Below, piece after piece: positions 16,401 through 24,852 of a DNA stretch of 59,260 nt; the first letter of the stretch is position 1, and each line of letters opens with the position of its first letter. A program made the translations under genes and the position numbers. The stretch covers positions 1-59,260 of the forward strand of contig JAKLJY010000047.1 in the NCBI GenBank assembly GCA_023150895.1, written 5' to 3'. Origin of the DNA: Myxococcota bacterium. GTDB lineage: Bacteria > Myxococcota_A > Bradymonadia > UBA7976 > UBA1532. The notes below the pieces were generated by a model. That model was not told the origin of the DNA and did no database searches. It was given only the letters and a program-made list of their open reading frames with translations.

Positions 16401-18878
16401 AACCTCTACCTCCGCGGTTACCCCAACGAGGCGGCCACCTGGGTGGAGCGGGGCCTCGGGTACGAAGCCAACGCCTCTCCGCGCACCCACCGCGCGTTCG
16501 GCAACGTCTTCGAGGCGCTCGGTGCGCCGGTCCTGGCGATGCTCGGTCGCGAACTCGACGCCGAGCTCGCCCTCGAACGGGCCCGAGACCGCGTGTTTCG
16601 GTCTTCAATGGAGCGTCTCGGAGCGCCCGCGACGCCCCCCGATGCCTTCCGCCAGGCGGCGTTTGCCGGGTGCGAGGCCGCGTACTGCCTCGAGCGAGGC
16701 GACTTCGGCCCGGCCTTCGACGCCGTCCTCGCCCGCTTCGACGCCCTCGCCCTCGCCCCCGAGGAGACGACGCCGCATGTCCGCCTCTTCTACGTGGCCG
16801 CCGCCTGGGGTCGACTGGAGCAATGGCGGGAGCGTCCCGCCGATGCGGCGGCCCGTCGGTCATTTCTGCGGGCGGTCGAGGCCCTCGAGCGAGCCGCCTC
16901 GCTCCCCATTCTGCGCATGCACGTCCACTTGTTGCGGGGGGCCGCGACGCTCGTCGAGGGCGGGTGTCCGATGGAGGCACTCGGGCAGGCCGCCGTGCTC
17001 GCTCGCGAGACCGACAGCCCGTGGGGTGCGTTCGAAGTCGCCCGGCTGACGGCTCGCCGCCTCCTGGCCACCGGTCCGGATGCCGCCCTGCACCGGGAGG
17101 CCCGGGTCGCGCACCAGCTCGCCACCGAGCACGGCTGGATCGAGCGCGCGCGCCGCCTCCAGGCCGAGTTCGGGTTCATCGGCGGTGCCTCGAGTCCGTT
17201 CGAGTCCATGACGGCGCCTTCGCTCCTTCTCCGCCGCCAGCGGGACGCCCTGCTCTCGGTCGCCCTGGCCGGTGCGACGGTCATCGACCCCGAGACCCAG
17301 TCCCGGCGTGTGCTCGACGAGACGGTCCGTCTGCTCGGGGCCGAGCGCGCCTTTCTGCTCGGGCCGCATCAGGGGGTCGGCGAGGAGGACACGCCGCTGC
17401 CGACGATGGGTCACCTGGCGCTCGCCGTCCGGGCCGGGCGGGACGCACACGGTCGCGAGCTGACGGCCCCCGACGACCTGCACACCGCCATCATCGACCG
17501 CGTCGTCTTGACCCATCTTCCGTTGGTGCACGGGCACCTCGAGGGTCAGACCGGCGCGTCGCCGGACGCGGACGAGGCCCAGAATCCGCGCAGCGCTCTG
17601 GCCGCTCCCCTCCTCCTTCGGGATCGACTGCTCGGCGTCGTCTACGTCGACCACCGACGCGCGCGCGGCATCTTCACACCCGACGATGCGCAGATTCTTC
17701 TGGCCATCGCACAACACCTCGCCATCGCGCTCGAGACCGCCCGACACACGCAGCTCGAAGTGTACCGACGCATCGCCGCCAACGTCCCGGGCATGGTGTT
17801 CCGCCTCCATCGGCGGGCCGACGGACGCCTGCGATTCGACTACGTGAGCGAGGCGGCCAAGGACCTCCTCGGCCTGACCCCCGAGACACTGCTGACGGAC
17901 GCGACCCGGCTCACGGCCGCCTTCGAGGATGCGGACGCCGCCCGACTCACCGAGACGCTGCGTGTTTCCGGCGAGACGGGTGCCCCCTGGAAGTTCGAGG
18001 GCCGGCTGCCGGGCGATGCCCGCTGGATCGAGGGCATCGGGCGTCCCGAACGTTCGCCCACCGGCGATGTGAGCTGGGATGGCCTCCTGACGGACGTGAC
18101 CGAGCGCAAGCGCATCGAAGAGGCGGTGCGCGCGTTGAACGTCGCCCTCGAAGAGCGTGTGCGGGCCCGGACGCAGGAGCTCGCGGCCGCCAACAAGGAG
18201 CTCGAGGCCTTCAACTACAGCGTCTCCCACGATCTGCGCTCCGCGCTGCGCAGCGTCGAGGGGTTCTCCGCGATGTTGCGCGAGGACCATGCCGCCGGGC
18301 TCGGTCCCGTCGGCGCCGAGCTCCTCGACCGGGTCACGGCGTCCGCCAAGCGGATGTGGCAGGTCCTCGATGCCCTCCACGACCTCTCGCGGCTCAACCG
18401 CGCGGAGATGCGGCGCGAGAGCGTCGACCTCGCCCAGTTGGCGCGCGCATGCTTCGAGGACCTTCGGCGGCAGGACCCGACCCGGGCCGTCGCGCTCGAA
18501 CTCGAACTCCCGCTCGACGCGCTCGCCGACGCGCCGCTCGTCCGGGTCGTGCTCGAGAACCTGCTCACCAACGCCTGGAAGTTCACTGCGCGCCGGCCCG
18601 TCGCCCGGATCTGTGTCGGTCAGCGACCCACGGACGACGGACCGGCCTTTTTCGTGCGCGACGACGGCATCGGGTTCGACCCCAAGCATGCCGGCAAGCT
18701 CTTCTCGCCGTTTCAGCGTCTGCACGGCCGCGAGGAGTTCCCCGGCACGGGGATCGGACTCTTCACCGTCCAGCGCATCATCGCGCGACACGGCGGGCGA
18801 ATCTGGGCCGAGGCCGCGCCCGATCTCGGCGCGACGTTCTGGTTCACGCTCTCGCCGCGACCCGTGCCACCGGTCTGA
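13482..18878 (+). CDS. Giant hybrid: Ser/Thr kinase - ATPase/TPR - GAF - PAS - histidine kinase
   Basis: 1,798 residues from GTG 13482. Residues 1-270 are a complete Hanks kinase (Lys34, His-Arg-Asp126, Asn131, Asp-Phe-Gly 144-146, Ala-Pro-Glu). Next is a signalling ATPase with intact Walker A GDAGSGKS (Lys324), then a long helical TPR-like region to about 1,250. A GAF domain (1255-1425), a PAS domain (1430-1535), a coiled segment and a histidine kinase module follow, with phospho-His 1583 in VSHDLRS, an N-box near 1690 and glycine motifs at the end. No membrane segment is visible, so it is cytoplasmic. The architecture is known for multi-sensor kinases in cyanobacteria and myxobacteria. No partner response regulator is adjacent; the LysM endopeptidase is 12 bp upstream. 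Confidence 0.92.
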   Translation: MPIIPGIERLEEIGRGTDSVVFRARRGDLPVVVKLARSAEFDPDARRRFRREAAILGTLHHPGLPKVHATGEVDGRPFLVRAYIEGQNLAELITHGRQPESRALRLAIDLAGALGALHRRGLIHRDVSPANVVLGADGHARLIDFGLAAMPAADLPVAPAGTFHYAAPEQTGLLKRPVDARADLYALGVVLFEVLVGHPPFQARHAAEVVRQHAAVPAPDVRALRPEVSPCMAMVVARLLEKDPDDRYRSAESLLADLHALPALNEALHAGRPVVLGRTTSEFAEPAPLSGRAPLLGALMDAWRETRLGRGRAVLLTGDAGSGKSRVLRAFFSAPCPEPGPVGVRLFARASGAGAAGLMPLRRAVEHAIAELPPMGGPALSHLRAGAGELAPLLATFSTTLAERLGVTAPVFAAPDIGERLFDALAEFFLGWARSAGALALCLDDAHLCDEPTRQVVSRLLQSTSRAPLLLILTQPEVSATWAGAGATTLTVPPLEADDVAAYLQALLQPGHLDPTLVARLMSHSHGNAFALEQFVRALLEGGLLVPDWGEWTLDTAALDQLPLPRDVLELVLGRLTRLGPEARTVLEAAAIQGRRFRPGLVARVLAHGPDRVMEALAHAIDSWLVERDPDGAFAFVHERVQDVLLAGLSEPARRDLHQRTADALLEPGEPTEAGDLYAVARHAAQGHRARDPRRVFELQLRAGLRALREFAPEEAWHLLLDALHSAESAGLAAPVELHHALGDAAARTGRLDAAETHLVAALAAARSAEEAATVHVRLAEAALTRSDVSGATAALRDGLTRLGEPEREVGLAWVVFALLRDALLGDRRPRTIAEPTARSELRASLLYFRTYTAFFEMRPVSLAATILRQRWATRALGPQHPAAILSSAHLGILQALRGRAASALALARDAVARSERAGDPQILARAHLHEAWVVHFCGRSVEAAERAAVCLRQHGHWLDAFEFLNGCGDLAWNLYLRGYPNEAATWVERGLGYEANASPRTHRAFGNVFEALGAPVLAMLGRELDAELALERARDRVFRSSMERLGAPATPPDAFRQAAFAGCEAAYCLERGDFGPAFDAVLARFDALALAPEETTPHVRLFYVAAAWGRLEQWRERPADAAARRSFLRAVEALERAASLPILRMHVHLLRGAATLVEGGCPMEALGQAAVLARETDSPWGAFEVARLTARRLLATGPDAALHREARVAHQLATEHGWIERARRLQAEFGFIGGASSPFESMTAPSLLLRRQRDALLSVALAGATVIDPETQSRRVLDETVRLLGAERAFLLGPHQGVGEEDTPLPTMGHLALAVRAGRDAHGRELTAPDDLHTAIIDRVVLTHLPLVHGHLEGQTGASPDADEAQNPRSALAAPLLLRDRLLGVVYVDHRRARGIFTPDDAQILLAIAQHLAIALETARHTQLEVYRRIAANVPGMVFRLHRRADGRLRFDYVSEAAKDLLGLTPETLLTDATRLTAAFEDADAARLTETLRVSGETGAPWKFEGRLPGDARWIEGIGRPERSPTGDVSWDGLLTDVTERKRIEEAVRALNVALEERVRARTQELAAANKELEAFNYSVSHDLRSALRSVEGFSAMLREDHAAGLGPVGAELLDRVTASAKRMWQVLDALHDLSRLNRAEMRRESVDLAQLARACFEDLRRQDPTRAVALELELPLDALADAPLVRVVLENLLTNAWKFTARRPVARICVGQRPTDDGPAFFVRDDGIGFDPKHAGKLFSPFQRLHGREEFPGTGIGLFTVQRIIARHGGRIWAEAAPDLGATFWFTLSPRPVPPV

Positions 18879-18897
18879 GACGCCCGGCGCCCCGCGT

Positions 18898-19917
18898 TCA
18901 GGTCAGTCCGAACAGCGCGCTCGCGTTGCCCGAGAGCACGCGGGTCCGGAGTGCGGCGTCGTCGCCCGTCGCGAGGAAGACCTTCGCGAGCCCGATGGCC
19001 TGGTGATAGAACGGCCAGTCGCTGCCGTAGAGGACCCGCGCGGGATCCGTCGTGTCGAGGATGCGCGCGACACCGCTCACCGACTGACTCGCGAGCTCCA
19101 GCCAGACATTGGGATAACGACGCGAAAAGGCCAGCGCCTGCTCGAGCTGCAAGGCACCCGAGTGCCCGAGCACGAAGGTGCAGCCCGGGTGCTCCGCGAT
19201 GGCCCGTTCGTACCGCGCGACCTGGCTGAACCGCCGCCCGAGGCGCGTCTCGATGTCCACGGGGCCGCAATGAAACAGCACGGGCAGTCGCCGCGCCTCG
19301 CACAGCCCGTAGAGACGCATGCACCTCGGGTGGTCCGGCGGCACGAGCTGCACCGCCGGGTGAACCTTCACCCCCCGCGCGCCGGCAGCGATCTGGCGGT
19401 CGAGCACGGCCTCCGGATCGCGCACGAACGGATGGACCGAGCCGAAACACAGGAAATCTCCCCGGTCGCGTGAGACCTCGAGCCAGGTGTCGGCGTTGTG
19501 AGACAGCACCGGGAAGTCGATGGGCAAGAGCACCGAGCGCGAAACGCCGAGCTCGCGCATCTCGCGCGCGAGGTTGGGCAGCGTATGGGTGCGCCGTTGG
19601 CCGCCGCACCCGACCGAGCCGATGGAGAGGTCCCGGGTCATCCGCTCGAGGTCGTCGGTGGAGAAGTTGCGGTTCTGATAGACATCGAGGTCGATGGCGC
19701 GGTCGGCGGGCAGGTAGTGCTCCACCTCGGGGGTCTCGGCCGACAGATCCACCGTCCGTCGCCGAAGGAACGTCAGGGCGAGGTGGGTGTGAACATCGAT
19801 GGCCGGCCCGAGCGCCGGATCGGCGAGCACGAGCCGGCCCTCGTGAACCTCGAAAAACGGCGTCCGGGCCAGATCGAGCAGGTTCTCGAACCGGAGCCAC
19901 TCGGGTCGAATCCTCAT
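18898..19917 (-). CDS. Amidohydrolase-2 family metal-dependent hydrolase
   Basis: 339 residues from ATG 19917, chosen because AAGAGG precedes it at a good distance. Metal-site residues of the amidohydrolase/ACMSD-like fold are all present: DVHTH, a Lys in GVKVHP, FHCGP, GHSG and the terminal GSDWP. These enzymes hydrolyse or decarboxylate ring compounds; the substrate is open. It is last in the minus-strand run after the TauE/SafE transporter (46 bp gap). Its stop is 19 bp from the stop of the giant kinase on the other strand, with no clear terminator between. Confidence 0.85.
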   Translation of the reverse strand: MRIRPEWLRFENLLDLARTPFFEVHEGRLVLADPALGPAIDVHTHLALTFLRRRTVDLSAETPEVEHYLPADRAIDLDVYQNRNFSTDDLERMTRDLSIGSVGCGGQRRTHTLPNLAREMRELGVSRSVLLPIDFPVLSHNADTWLEVSRDRGDFLCFGSVHPFVRDPEAVLDRQIAAGARGVKVHPAVQLVPPDHPRCMRLYGLCEARRLPVLFHCGPVDIETRLGRRFSQVARYERAIAEHPGCTFVLGHSGALQLEQALAFSRRYPNVWLELASQSVSGVARILDTTDPARVLYGSDWPFYHQAIGLAKVFLATGDDAALRTRVLSGNASALFGLT

Positions 19918-19963
19918 GGGACCTCTTGCGGTTTCATGCGTCTGCGCTCGGGGCACACCGGGC

Positions 19964-20740
19964 TTACGACGCCAGCAGATTTCGCAGCGCCAGCGAGATG
20001 CCGGCGAGCGCCAGGACACTGAAGACCACCATACGGAAGACCTGCACGTCCACCCGGGCGTGCAGACGCTCGCCGATGGCGCCGCCGAGGACCACGGCGA
20101 GAAGCAGCGGGGCGGCCTGCCCGAGCACGTCGACGGTCAGCACGCCGCGCTCCACGAAGCTGACGCACAGCACGACACTCAGCACGACCCACAGCGTCGA
20201 CAGCGTCGCCCGAAAGACCGTCTTGTCGAGCATCTCGCGGCCCAGGTAGTAGACCACCAGCGGGCCACCGCTCCCGAAAAGACCATGCACGACGCCAGCG
20301 CCGGTCAGCACCACTGCCGCCAGCGGGCGCGACAGCGGCACGACCTCGACCGGGACCCCCTGCGAGCCCCCCGACCGCAGCCGCCGCGCAAACGCGCGGA
20401 CTTCCGGCGCCGCCAGCGCCGTCACCAGCAGCCCGAACCCGCCCAGGAGCCAGCGCCGATCGACCGTGCCGGGCACCGAGAGACCCAGCCCCATGCCGAG
20501 CGCCGTGAAAGGCAGCACCCGACGCAGCAACACGCCCCAGGCGATGGTCCCGAACCCCCGCGCGATCAGCCAGATCGAGAGCACGAGGCTGACGGGCACG
20601 TAGCGCGGCAGGAGCGCGTCGAGGGGCAAGAAGTGCGCGCCGAGGGTCACGACCACGACCGTGCTGCCGAAACCGACGATGGCCTCGAGCACGAACGACA
20701 CGGTCACCAGGGTCAGCAGACCGAGGTCGGTCAGCGCCAT
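19964..20740 (-). CDS. TauE/SafE (TSUP) family membrane transporter
   Basis: 258 residues, nearly all hydrophobic, with about seven or eight predicted membrane helices. The TSUP hallmarks are present in both halves: VGFGSTVVVV near the N-terminus and the loop VVHGLFGSGGPLVVYYL after residue 150. Members export sulfite, sulfoacetate or other small organic anions. It begins 16 bp after the PLP lyase gene and precedes the amidohydrolase, suggesting a small catabolic or export unit, but the substrate is not evident. Confidence 0.85.
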   Translation of the reverse strand: MALTDLGLLTLVTVSFVLEAIVGFGSTVVVVTLGAHFLPLDALLPRYVPVSLVLSIWLIARGFGTIAWGVLLRRVLPFTALGMGLGLSVPGTVDRRWLLGGFGLLVTALAAPEVRAFARRLRSGGSQGVPVEVVPLSRPLAAVVLTGAGVVHGLFGSGGPLVVYYLGREMLDKTVFRATLSTLWVVLSVVLCVSFVERGVLTVDVLGQAAPLLLAVVLGGAIGERLHARVDVQVFRMVVFSVLALAGISLALRNLLAS

Positions 20741-20756
20741 CGACGCCGCCGCGCGC

Positions 20757-22061
20757 TCACCGGTCGAGACCGTCCATGAAGTCGAGGACGAACTCGCGGA
20801 CCATCGTGCGATCCGGCAGGGAGCCCATCATTCCGTACATGGCCGCCGCCCCCGACGTCGCCGGACCGAGCGCCCGTGCGGCCTCGACGGCGGCGGCGAG
20901 GTCTTCGAGGATGCGCGGTGCGAGGCCGGCGTGCGCCGCCGTGATCATCATGTGGAGGGCCGGCGGCCGCTGCAGGCGATCGAGGTGCCAGCCGCGGGCG
21001 TCCATCTCGTCGCCGACGCGATAGACGTCGGCATCCTCCGTCGTGAAGCCGAAGACGCTCATGTCCGGGCGGCCCTGCACGTGGCAGCCGGGCATCGCGT
21101 CGATGCCCGCGACGAGCGCGTCCGTGGTCTCGAGCGTCCGGCGCGCCATCTCGAGATAGCCCTGTTCGCCCAGGTAGTGCATCGCGGCCCACGCCGCGGC
21201 GATGGGGCCGCCCGCCCGCGTCCCCGCCATGCTCGGCGAGCCGTACAACCCCCCGGACCAATCGGTATACACGACGAACTGATGCCGCCGCAGCGCTCGC
21301 GTCTTGTAGAGCACCGTCGAGGCACCCTTCGCGCAGTACCCGTACTTGTGCAGGTCGCACGAGATGGAGGTCACCCCCGGGACCGACAGATCGAACGGCG
21401 GCAGCGGTCGCCCGAGCTTGCGCACGAAGGGCAGCAGCATACCGCCAAGGCAGGCGTCGACATGGCAGAGAAGGCCTCGGTCGCTCGCGAGCGCCGCGAT
21501 CTCGGAGATGGGGTCGACCACCCCCTGCGGAAACGACGGGGCCGAGCCGACGAGGAGCACCGTGTTTTCGGTGATCGCCGCGGCCATCGCCGGCACGTCG
21601 GCGCGGAAGTCCGGCCCGACGGGGATGACGCGGGCACGCACGCCGAAGTAGTGCGCGGCTTTGTGGAAGGCCGGGTGAACGGTCTCCGGAAGGATCATCT
21701 CCGGCGCCGTCACGCCGCGGGTCGCGGCGGCGAAGTCGCGGGCCGTCTTGACGGCGAGCAGGATGGACTCGGTGCCCCCCGTCGTCATGGAACCGACCGC
21801 CTCACCGTCCCCGAGCAGGTGCGCGACCATCGAGAGGACGTCGGTCTCCATCCGGCGCAGGCTCGGGAACGCCATCGGATTCAGGGCGTTCTCCGAGAAG
21901 AACTTGCCGTAGGCGTCGTGCAGCAACGTCAGCAGCTCGTCACCACCGTAGTAGACGAGGCTGAAGGTGCGGCCGTCTCGCCAGCGCGCGTCGTGGCTAC
22001 GGAGGCGTTCGAGCGCATCGAGTACGGAAGCGGGCGACACGCCGGATTCGGGCAGCTTCAT
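20757..22061 (-). CDS. PLP-dependent lyase, sphingosine-1-phosphate lyase-like
   Basis: 434 residues from ATG 22061, with GGAG nine bases upstream. The PLP motif is SISCDLHKYGYCAKG (Schiff-base Lys239), with cofactor-contacting His200 and Asp202 and the phosphate-binding TTGGTES near 93. This pattern is characteristic of S1P lyases and related group II decarboxylases, which cleave sphingoid base phosphates to an aldehyde and phosphoethanolamine. Many bacterial homologues act on other amino acids, so the substrate is inferred weakly. Its start codon overlaps the stop of the upstream Ser/Thr kinase (ATGA), implying coupled translation. Confidence 0.85.
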   Translation of the reverse strand: MKLPESGVSPASVLDALERLRSHDARWRDGRTFSLVYYGGDELLTLLHDAYGKFFSENALNPMAFPSLRRMETDVLSMVAHLLGDGEAVGSMTTGGTESILLAVKTARDFAAATRGVTAPEMILPETVHPAFHKAAHYFGVRARVIPVGPDFRADVPAMAAAITENTVLLVGSAPSFPQGVVDPISEIAALASDRGLLCHVDACLGGMLLPFVRKLGRPLPPFDLSVPGVTSISCDLHKYGYCAKGASTVLYKTRALRRHQFVVYTDWSGGLYGSPSMAGTRAGGPIAAAWAAMHYLGEQGYLEMARRTLETTDALVAGIDAMPGCHVQGRPDMSVFGFTTEDADVYRVGDEMDARGWHLDRLQRPPALHMMITAAHAGLAPRILEDLAAAVEAARALGPATSGAAAMYGMMGSLPDRTMVREFVLDFMDGLDR

Positions 22062-23638
22062 GGGGGCACTCCGGGGGCATCTCGTGAGGGCGGGACGGGG
22101 CCCGCGTCGGGTGCGTCGAAACGGACGTTGACCTGAACCCGCACCGGCTCGTTGCTCACGGGCGGCGGCGCCGGCGCGGCCGGTCGTTCCAGCAGTCGGA
22201 AGATGCCGAAACCGCCCCCTCCGAGAATCGCGAGCAGACCCACCCACAGCCAGGGGCGTCGCCGCCGGCGCAGCGCCCGCTCGGCGCTGTCGACGTCGTC
22301 GGGGTCGGGGAGCGAGAAGGCATCCCTCGGATCGGCGGGCCCGGAGCGCAGGGGCGCGACCCGCGGCGCGGGCGGGGCGACGGTCACCTGCGCTTCGGTC
22401 GGTCGCTCCGCCGGGACCTCCGCCGCGGCGGTCATCTCGCTCGCACGCAGATCGGCGTCGGAAGGCGTGTCCGGGACGGTGAGCTCGACGCCGAGCGCTT
22501 CGAGCGTGATGGGCGGGTCGAGCGCCGGCGGAGGTGCCGAGACGGCGGGGCCGGGTGCATTCAGGGAGGCACGGGCCCCCACCCCACCCGTGGCGGCCTG
22601 CGGGCCGGAAGGCAGGCGATTGCGTCCCGTCGTGATGGGCGGTCGATCCGGCGCGAGGCCGACGGCCCCGGCGAGGGCGAGGGACATGTCGCGGGCATCG
22701 ACGAAGCGGTCGTCCCGCTTCTTGGCGAGCGCGCGCATCACGACGGCGGCGAGTTCGGGGGCGACCGTGTCCGGCAGGGGGGGCACCGCTCCGTTGACGA
22801 CGCGGTGCAGAATCGCGAGCGCCGAGCCGCCGGTGAACGGTGGCGTGCCGGTGAGACCCTCGTACAGCACTGCGCCGACGGCATAGAGATCCGCTCGGTG
22901 GTCCACGAGATCCGGGACCCCCATCGCCTGCTCCGGCGCCATGTACTCGGGTGTGCCGAACACCGTGCCATCCTGGGTCAGCTTGACGTTCGCGCCATCC
23001 CGGATGGACTTGGCGATCCCGAAGTCGAGCAGCTTCACCCGGGGCATGCCGTCGGCGTTGGGCGGTCCCTCGAGGACCATGAGGTTGTCCGGTTTGATGT
23101 CCCGGTGAATCAGCCCGCGATCGTGGAAGCGCCCGAGCGCGTCGAGGAGCTGGACCACCATGCCGACGAGGACTCGCGGCTCGAGCCCCGCGGCGATGAC
23201 GTCGCCGAGCGGCACGCCGTGCAGCCGCTCCATCACCATGTACAGCGTCCCGTCCGGCTCGGCGCCGAAGTCGAGCACCGTCACGACGGCGTGGTGATTG
23301 AAGTCCGCCTGAAGCTGCGCCTCGCGGAGGAAGCGCTGCGCGAGATGCTCGCGCGCCTTGGTATTGCCGGAGAGCGCCATCGGGCGGATGACTTTGACCG
23401 CGACCTCCCGGTCGAGGGGCATCTGCCGCGCCAGATAGACCGCGCCCATGGCCCCCTCTCCCAAAAGGCCGATGAGGGCGTAGCGTTCACCGAGCGTCCG
23501 ACCCAGGTAGGGATCGTGCGGCGATTTCTCGTGATCCTCGACGGGCACGAGGCGGTAACCGTCCGTCGGGCAGTGGAGCGCCGACGAGCCCGGCGGGGGG
23601 GCGAAGCCGCAGTGATGGCAGACGAGAGACTTCGCCAT
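22058..23638 (-). CDS. Membrane-anchored Ser/Thr kinase with N-terminal Cys motif
   Basis: 526 residues from ATG 23638. A short Cys-x2-Cys...Cys segment (residues 7-23) precedes a complete Hanks kinase: glycine loop near 60, Lys82, HRDIKPDN, DFGIAKS and an Ala-Pro-Glu segment. A Pro/Ala-rich linker of some 150 residues leads to one membrane helix near residue 470 and a short extracytoplasmic tail, the usual PknB-type topology but without PASTA repeats. It lies between the ExbD/TolR genes (57 bp upstream) and the PLP lyase it overlaps. Targets are unknown. Confidence 0.92.
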   Translation of the reverse strand: MAKSLVCHHCGFAPPPGSSALHCPTDGYRLVPVEDHEKSPHDPYLGRTLGERYALIGLLGEGAMGAVYLARQMPLDREVAVKVIRPMALSGNTKAREHLAQRFLREAQLQADFNHHAVVTVLDFGAEPDGTLYMVMERLHGVPLGDVIAAGLEPRVLVGMVVQLLDALGRFHDRGLIHRDIKPDNLMVLEGPPNADGMPRVKLLDFGIAKSIRDGANVKLTQDGTVFGTPEYMAPEQAMGVPDLVDHRADLYAVGAVLYEGLTGTPPFTGGSALAILHRVVNGAVPPLPDTVAPELAAVVMRALAKKRDDRFVDARDMSLALAGAVGLAPDRPPITTGRNRLPSGPQAATGGVGARASLNAPGPAVSAPPPALDPPITLEALGVELTVPDTPSDADLRASEMTAAAEVPAERPTEAQVTVAPPAPRVAPLRSGPADPRDAFSLPDPDDVDSAERALRRRRRPWLWVGLLAILGGGGFGIFRLLERPAAPAPPPVSNEPVRVQVNVRFDAPDAGPVPPSRDAPGVPP

Positions 23639-23695
23639 GGTGCTGGATGACAATCCGACCACCCGAGGCGGAAGTCAAAGAACGCGCGACGAGGA

Positions 23696-24247
23696 TTATT
23701 CGGCGGCGGCTGCGGGTGCAGGCCCGCCGACGCGGCGGGTGGCGAACATCACGTTGTTGTACTGGCTCACGGTGCAGGTGACCATCACACGGCGGACGTA
23801 CTTGAAAGCGACGTCCTGATCGGCCTGCACGATGACCTTGTGATCGAAGGGCTTGCTGGAGTTGGTGGCCGTCCAGGCGTTGCGCGCCTGGTCGAGCTTG
23901 CTCTGCAGCTCGGGAATGACCTCGCCGTCCGCGAGATCGCTCAGGCCGGTGACGATGCTGCCCTCGAAGGTGATCGAATCGGCCGAGAGCGCAACCACCG
24001 GCACCCGCTCGAGTTCCGCACCGGCGGAGGCATCGGGCAGTCGGATGTCTTTCTGCATGAACAGAATCTCGCCGGAGGCGGAGAACTGCATCAGCAGAAA
24101 GATGACCACCACGGTCATGAAGTCGACCATGGCCGTCAGGTTGAGGCTGGCGTACAGGCTCTTGCCGGCCTTGCCGGACATGTGCTTCTTGGCCAGGCGG
24201 AGCGCGGCGCCAGAGCCGGCGCGGCGACCGGGCGTGTGAATGGGCAT
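23696..24247 (-). CDS. ExbD/TolR family protein (second copy)
   Basis: 183 residues. A cytoplasmic basic N-terminus leads to one membrane helix with the key Asp in LTAMVDFMTVVVIFLLM near residue 42, followed by a periplasmic domain ending in an Ala-rich tail. ExbD/TolR subunits couple proton flow through ExbB/TolQ to an envelope partner such as TonB or TolA. It starts 16 bp after the first ExbD/TolR gene and closes the four-gene motor cluster. Confidence 0.9.
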   Translation of the reverse strand: MPIHTPGRRAGSGAALRLAKKHMSGKAGKSLYASLNLTAMVDFMTVVVIFLLMQFSASGEILFMQKDIRLPDASAGAELERVPVVALSADSITFEGSIVTGLSDLADGEVIPELQSKLDQARNAWTATNSSKPFDHKVIVQADQDVAFKYVRRVMVTCTVSQYNNVMFATRRVGGPAPAAAAE

Positions 24248-24263
24248 GGTCTGTCGTCCAGCG

Positions 24264-24791
24264 TCAGGGCGCCGCGGGCGCGCCGGGGTTCATGCTCGCC
24301 GAGAGGCGGGCCGCGAGATCGGCGGCCACCGTCGGCATCAGATCGGTCAGACCGAGGCCGAGACAGGTGTCGAGCACACCGATGTACTCTTTGTATTTGG
24401 CATCGTCCGTCGACGCGAACTTGATCTTGATCGTGTCGTTCGGCTTGGCCTCGCGCATCTTCTTGAGGCCCTCGGCGAGCTCCCACCGCTTGTAGGTGAT
24501 GCCATCGGCGTCGATGGCAATCCGTCGCGCGGCCGGCTCGTGCGGGAGGTGAACGAGGTACCCCTCTTTGTCGATGAGGATGCGCGCCTCGACGGGTTCG
24601 ACGGGGGGCTCCGTCTCTTCGTTGTTCTGACTCGGCAGCGGCTGGTTGACGTCGATGCGGGCGAGCTGCGTCCACACGGCGGTCACCAACAGAAACGAGA
24701 TCAGGCAAGACAAGAGATCGATGAACGGCACCAGGTTGATTTCGAAATCCAACCCGCGCTTGCCGCCACCACCGGGGAGAGAAACACCCAT
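24264..24791 (-). CDS. ExbD/TolR family protein (first copy)
   Basis: 175 residues. It starts with a glycine-rich segment, then FEINLVPFIDLLSCLISFLL: a membrane helix carrying the conserved Asp in Pro-Phe-Ile-Asp. The periplasmic part contains the ExbD-like strand RILIDKEGYLVHLP and a C-terminal helix. It diverges clearly from the second copy, so the two probably form a heteromeric unit rather than a recent duplicate. It lies 61 bp after the second ExbB/TolQ gene. Confidence 0.9.
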   Translation of the reverse strand: MGVSLPGGGGKRGLDFEINLVPFIDLLSCLISFLLVTAVWTQLARIDVNQPLPSQNNEETEPPVEPVEARILIDKEGYLVHLPHEPAARRIAIDADGITYKRWELAEGLKKMREAKPNDTIKIKFASTDDAKYKEYIGVLDTCLGLGLTDLMPTVAADLAARLSASMNPGAPAAP

Positions 24792-24852
24792 GCTCGACCT
24801 ACCTCGAAGGAGAGAAGCAGTCCGTCAGACCCCATCAGGGCGACGAAGTTCC

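Noticed and set aside
18878-18898. Terminator between giant kinase and amidohydrolase
   Set aside because: The 19-bp gap contains no stable stem with a T-run; termination may happen inside the opposite gene or be Rho-dependent.
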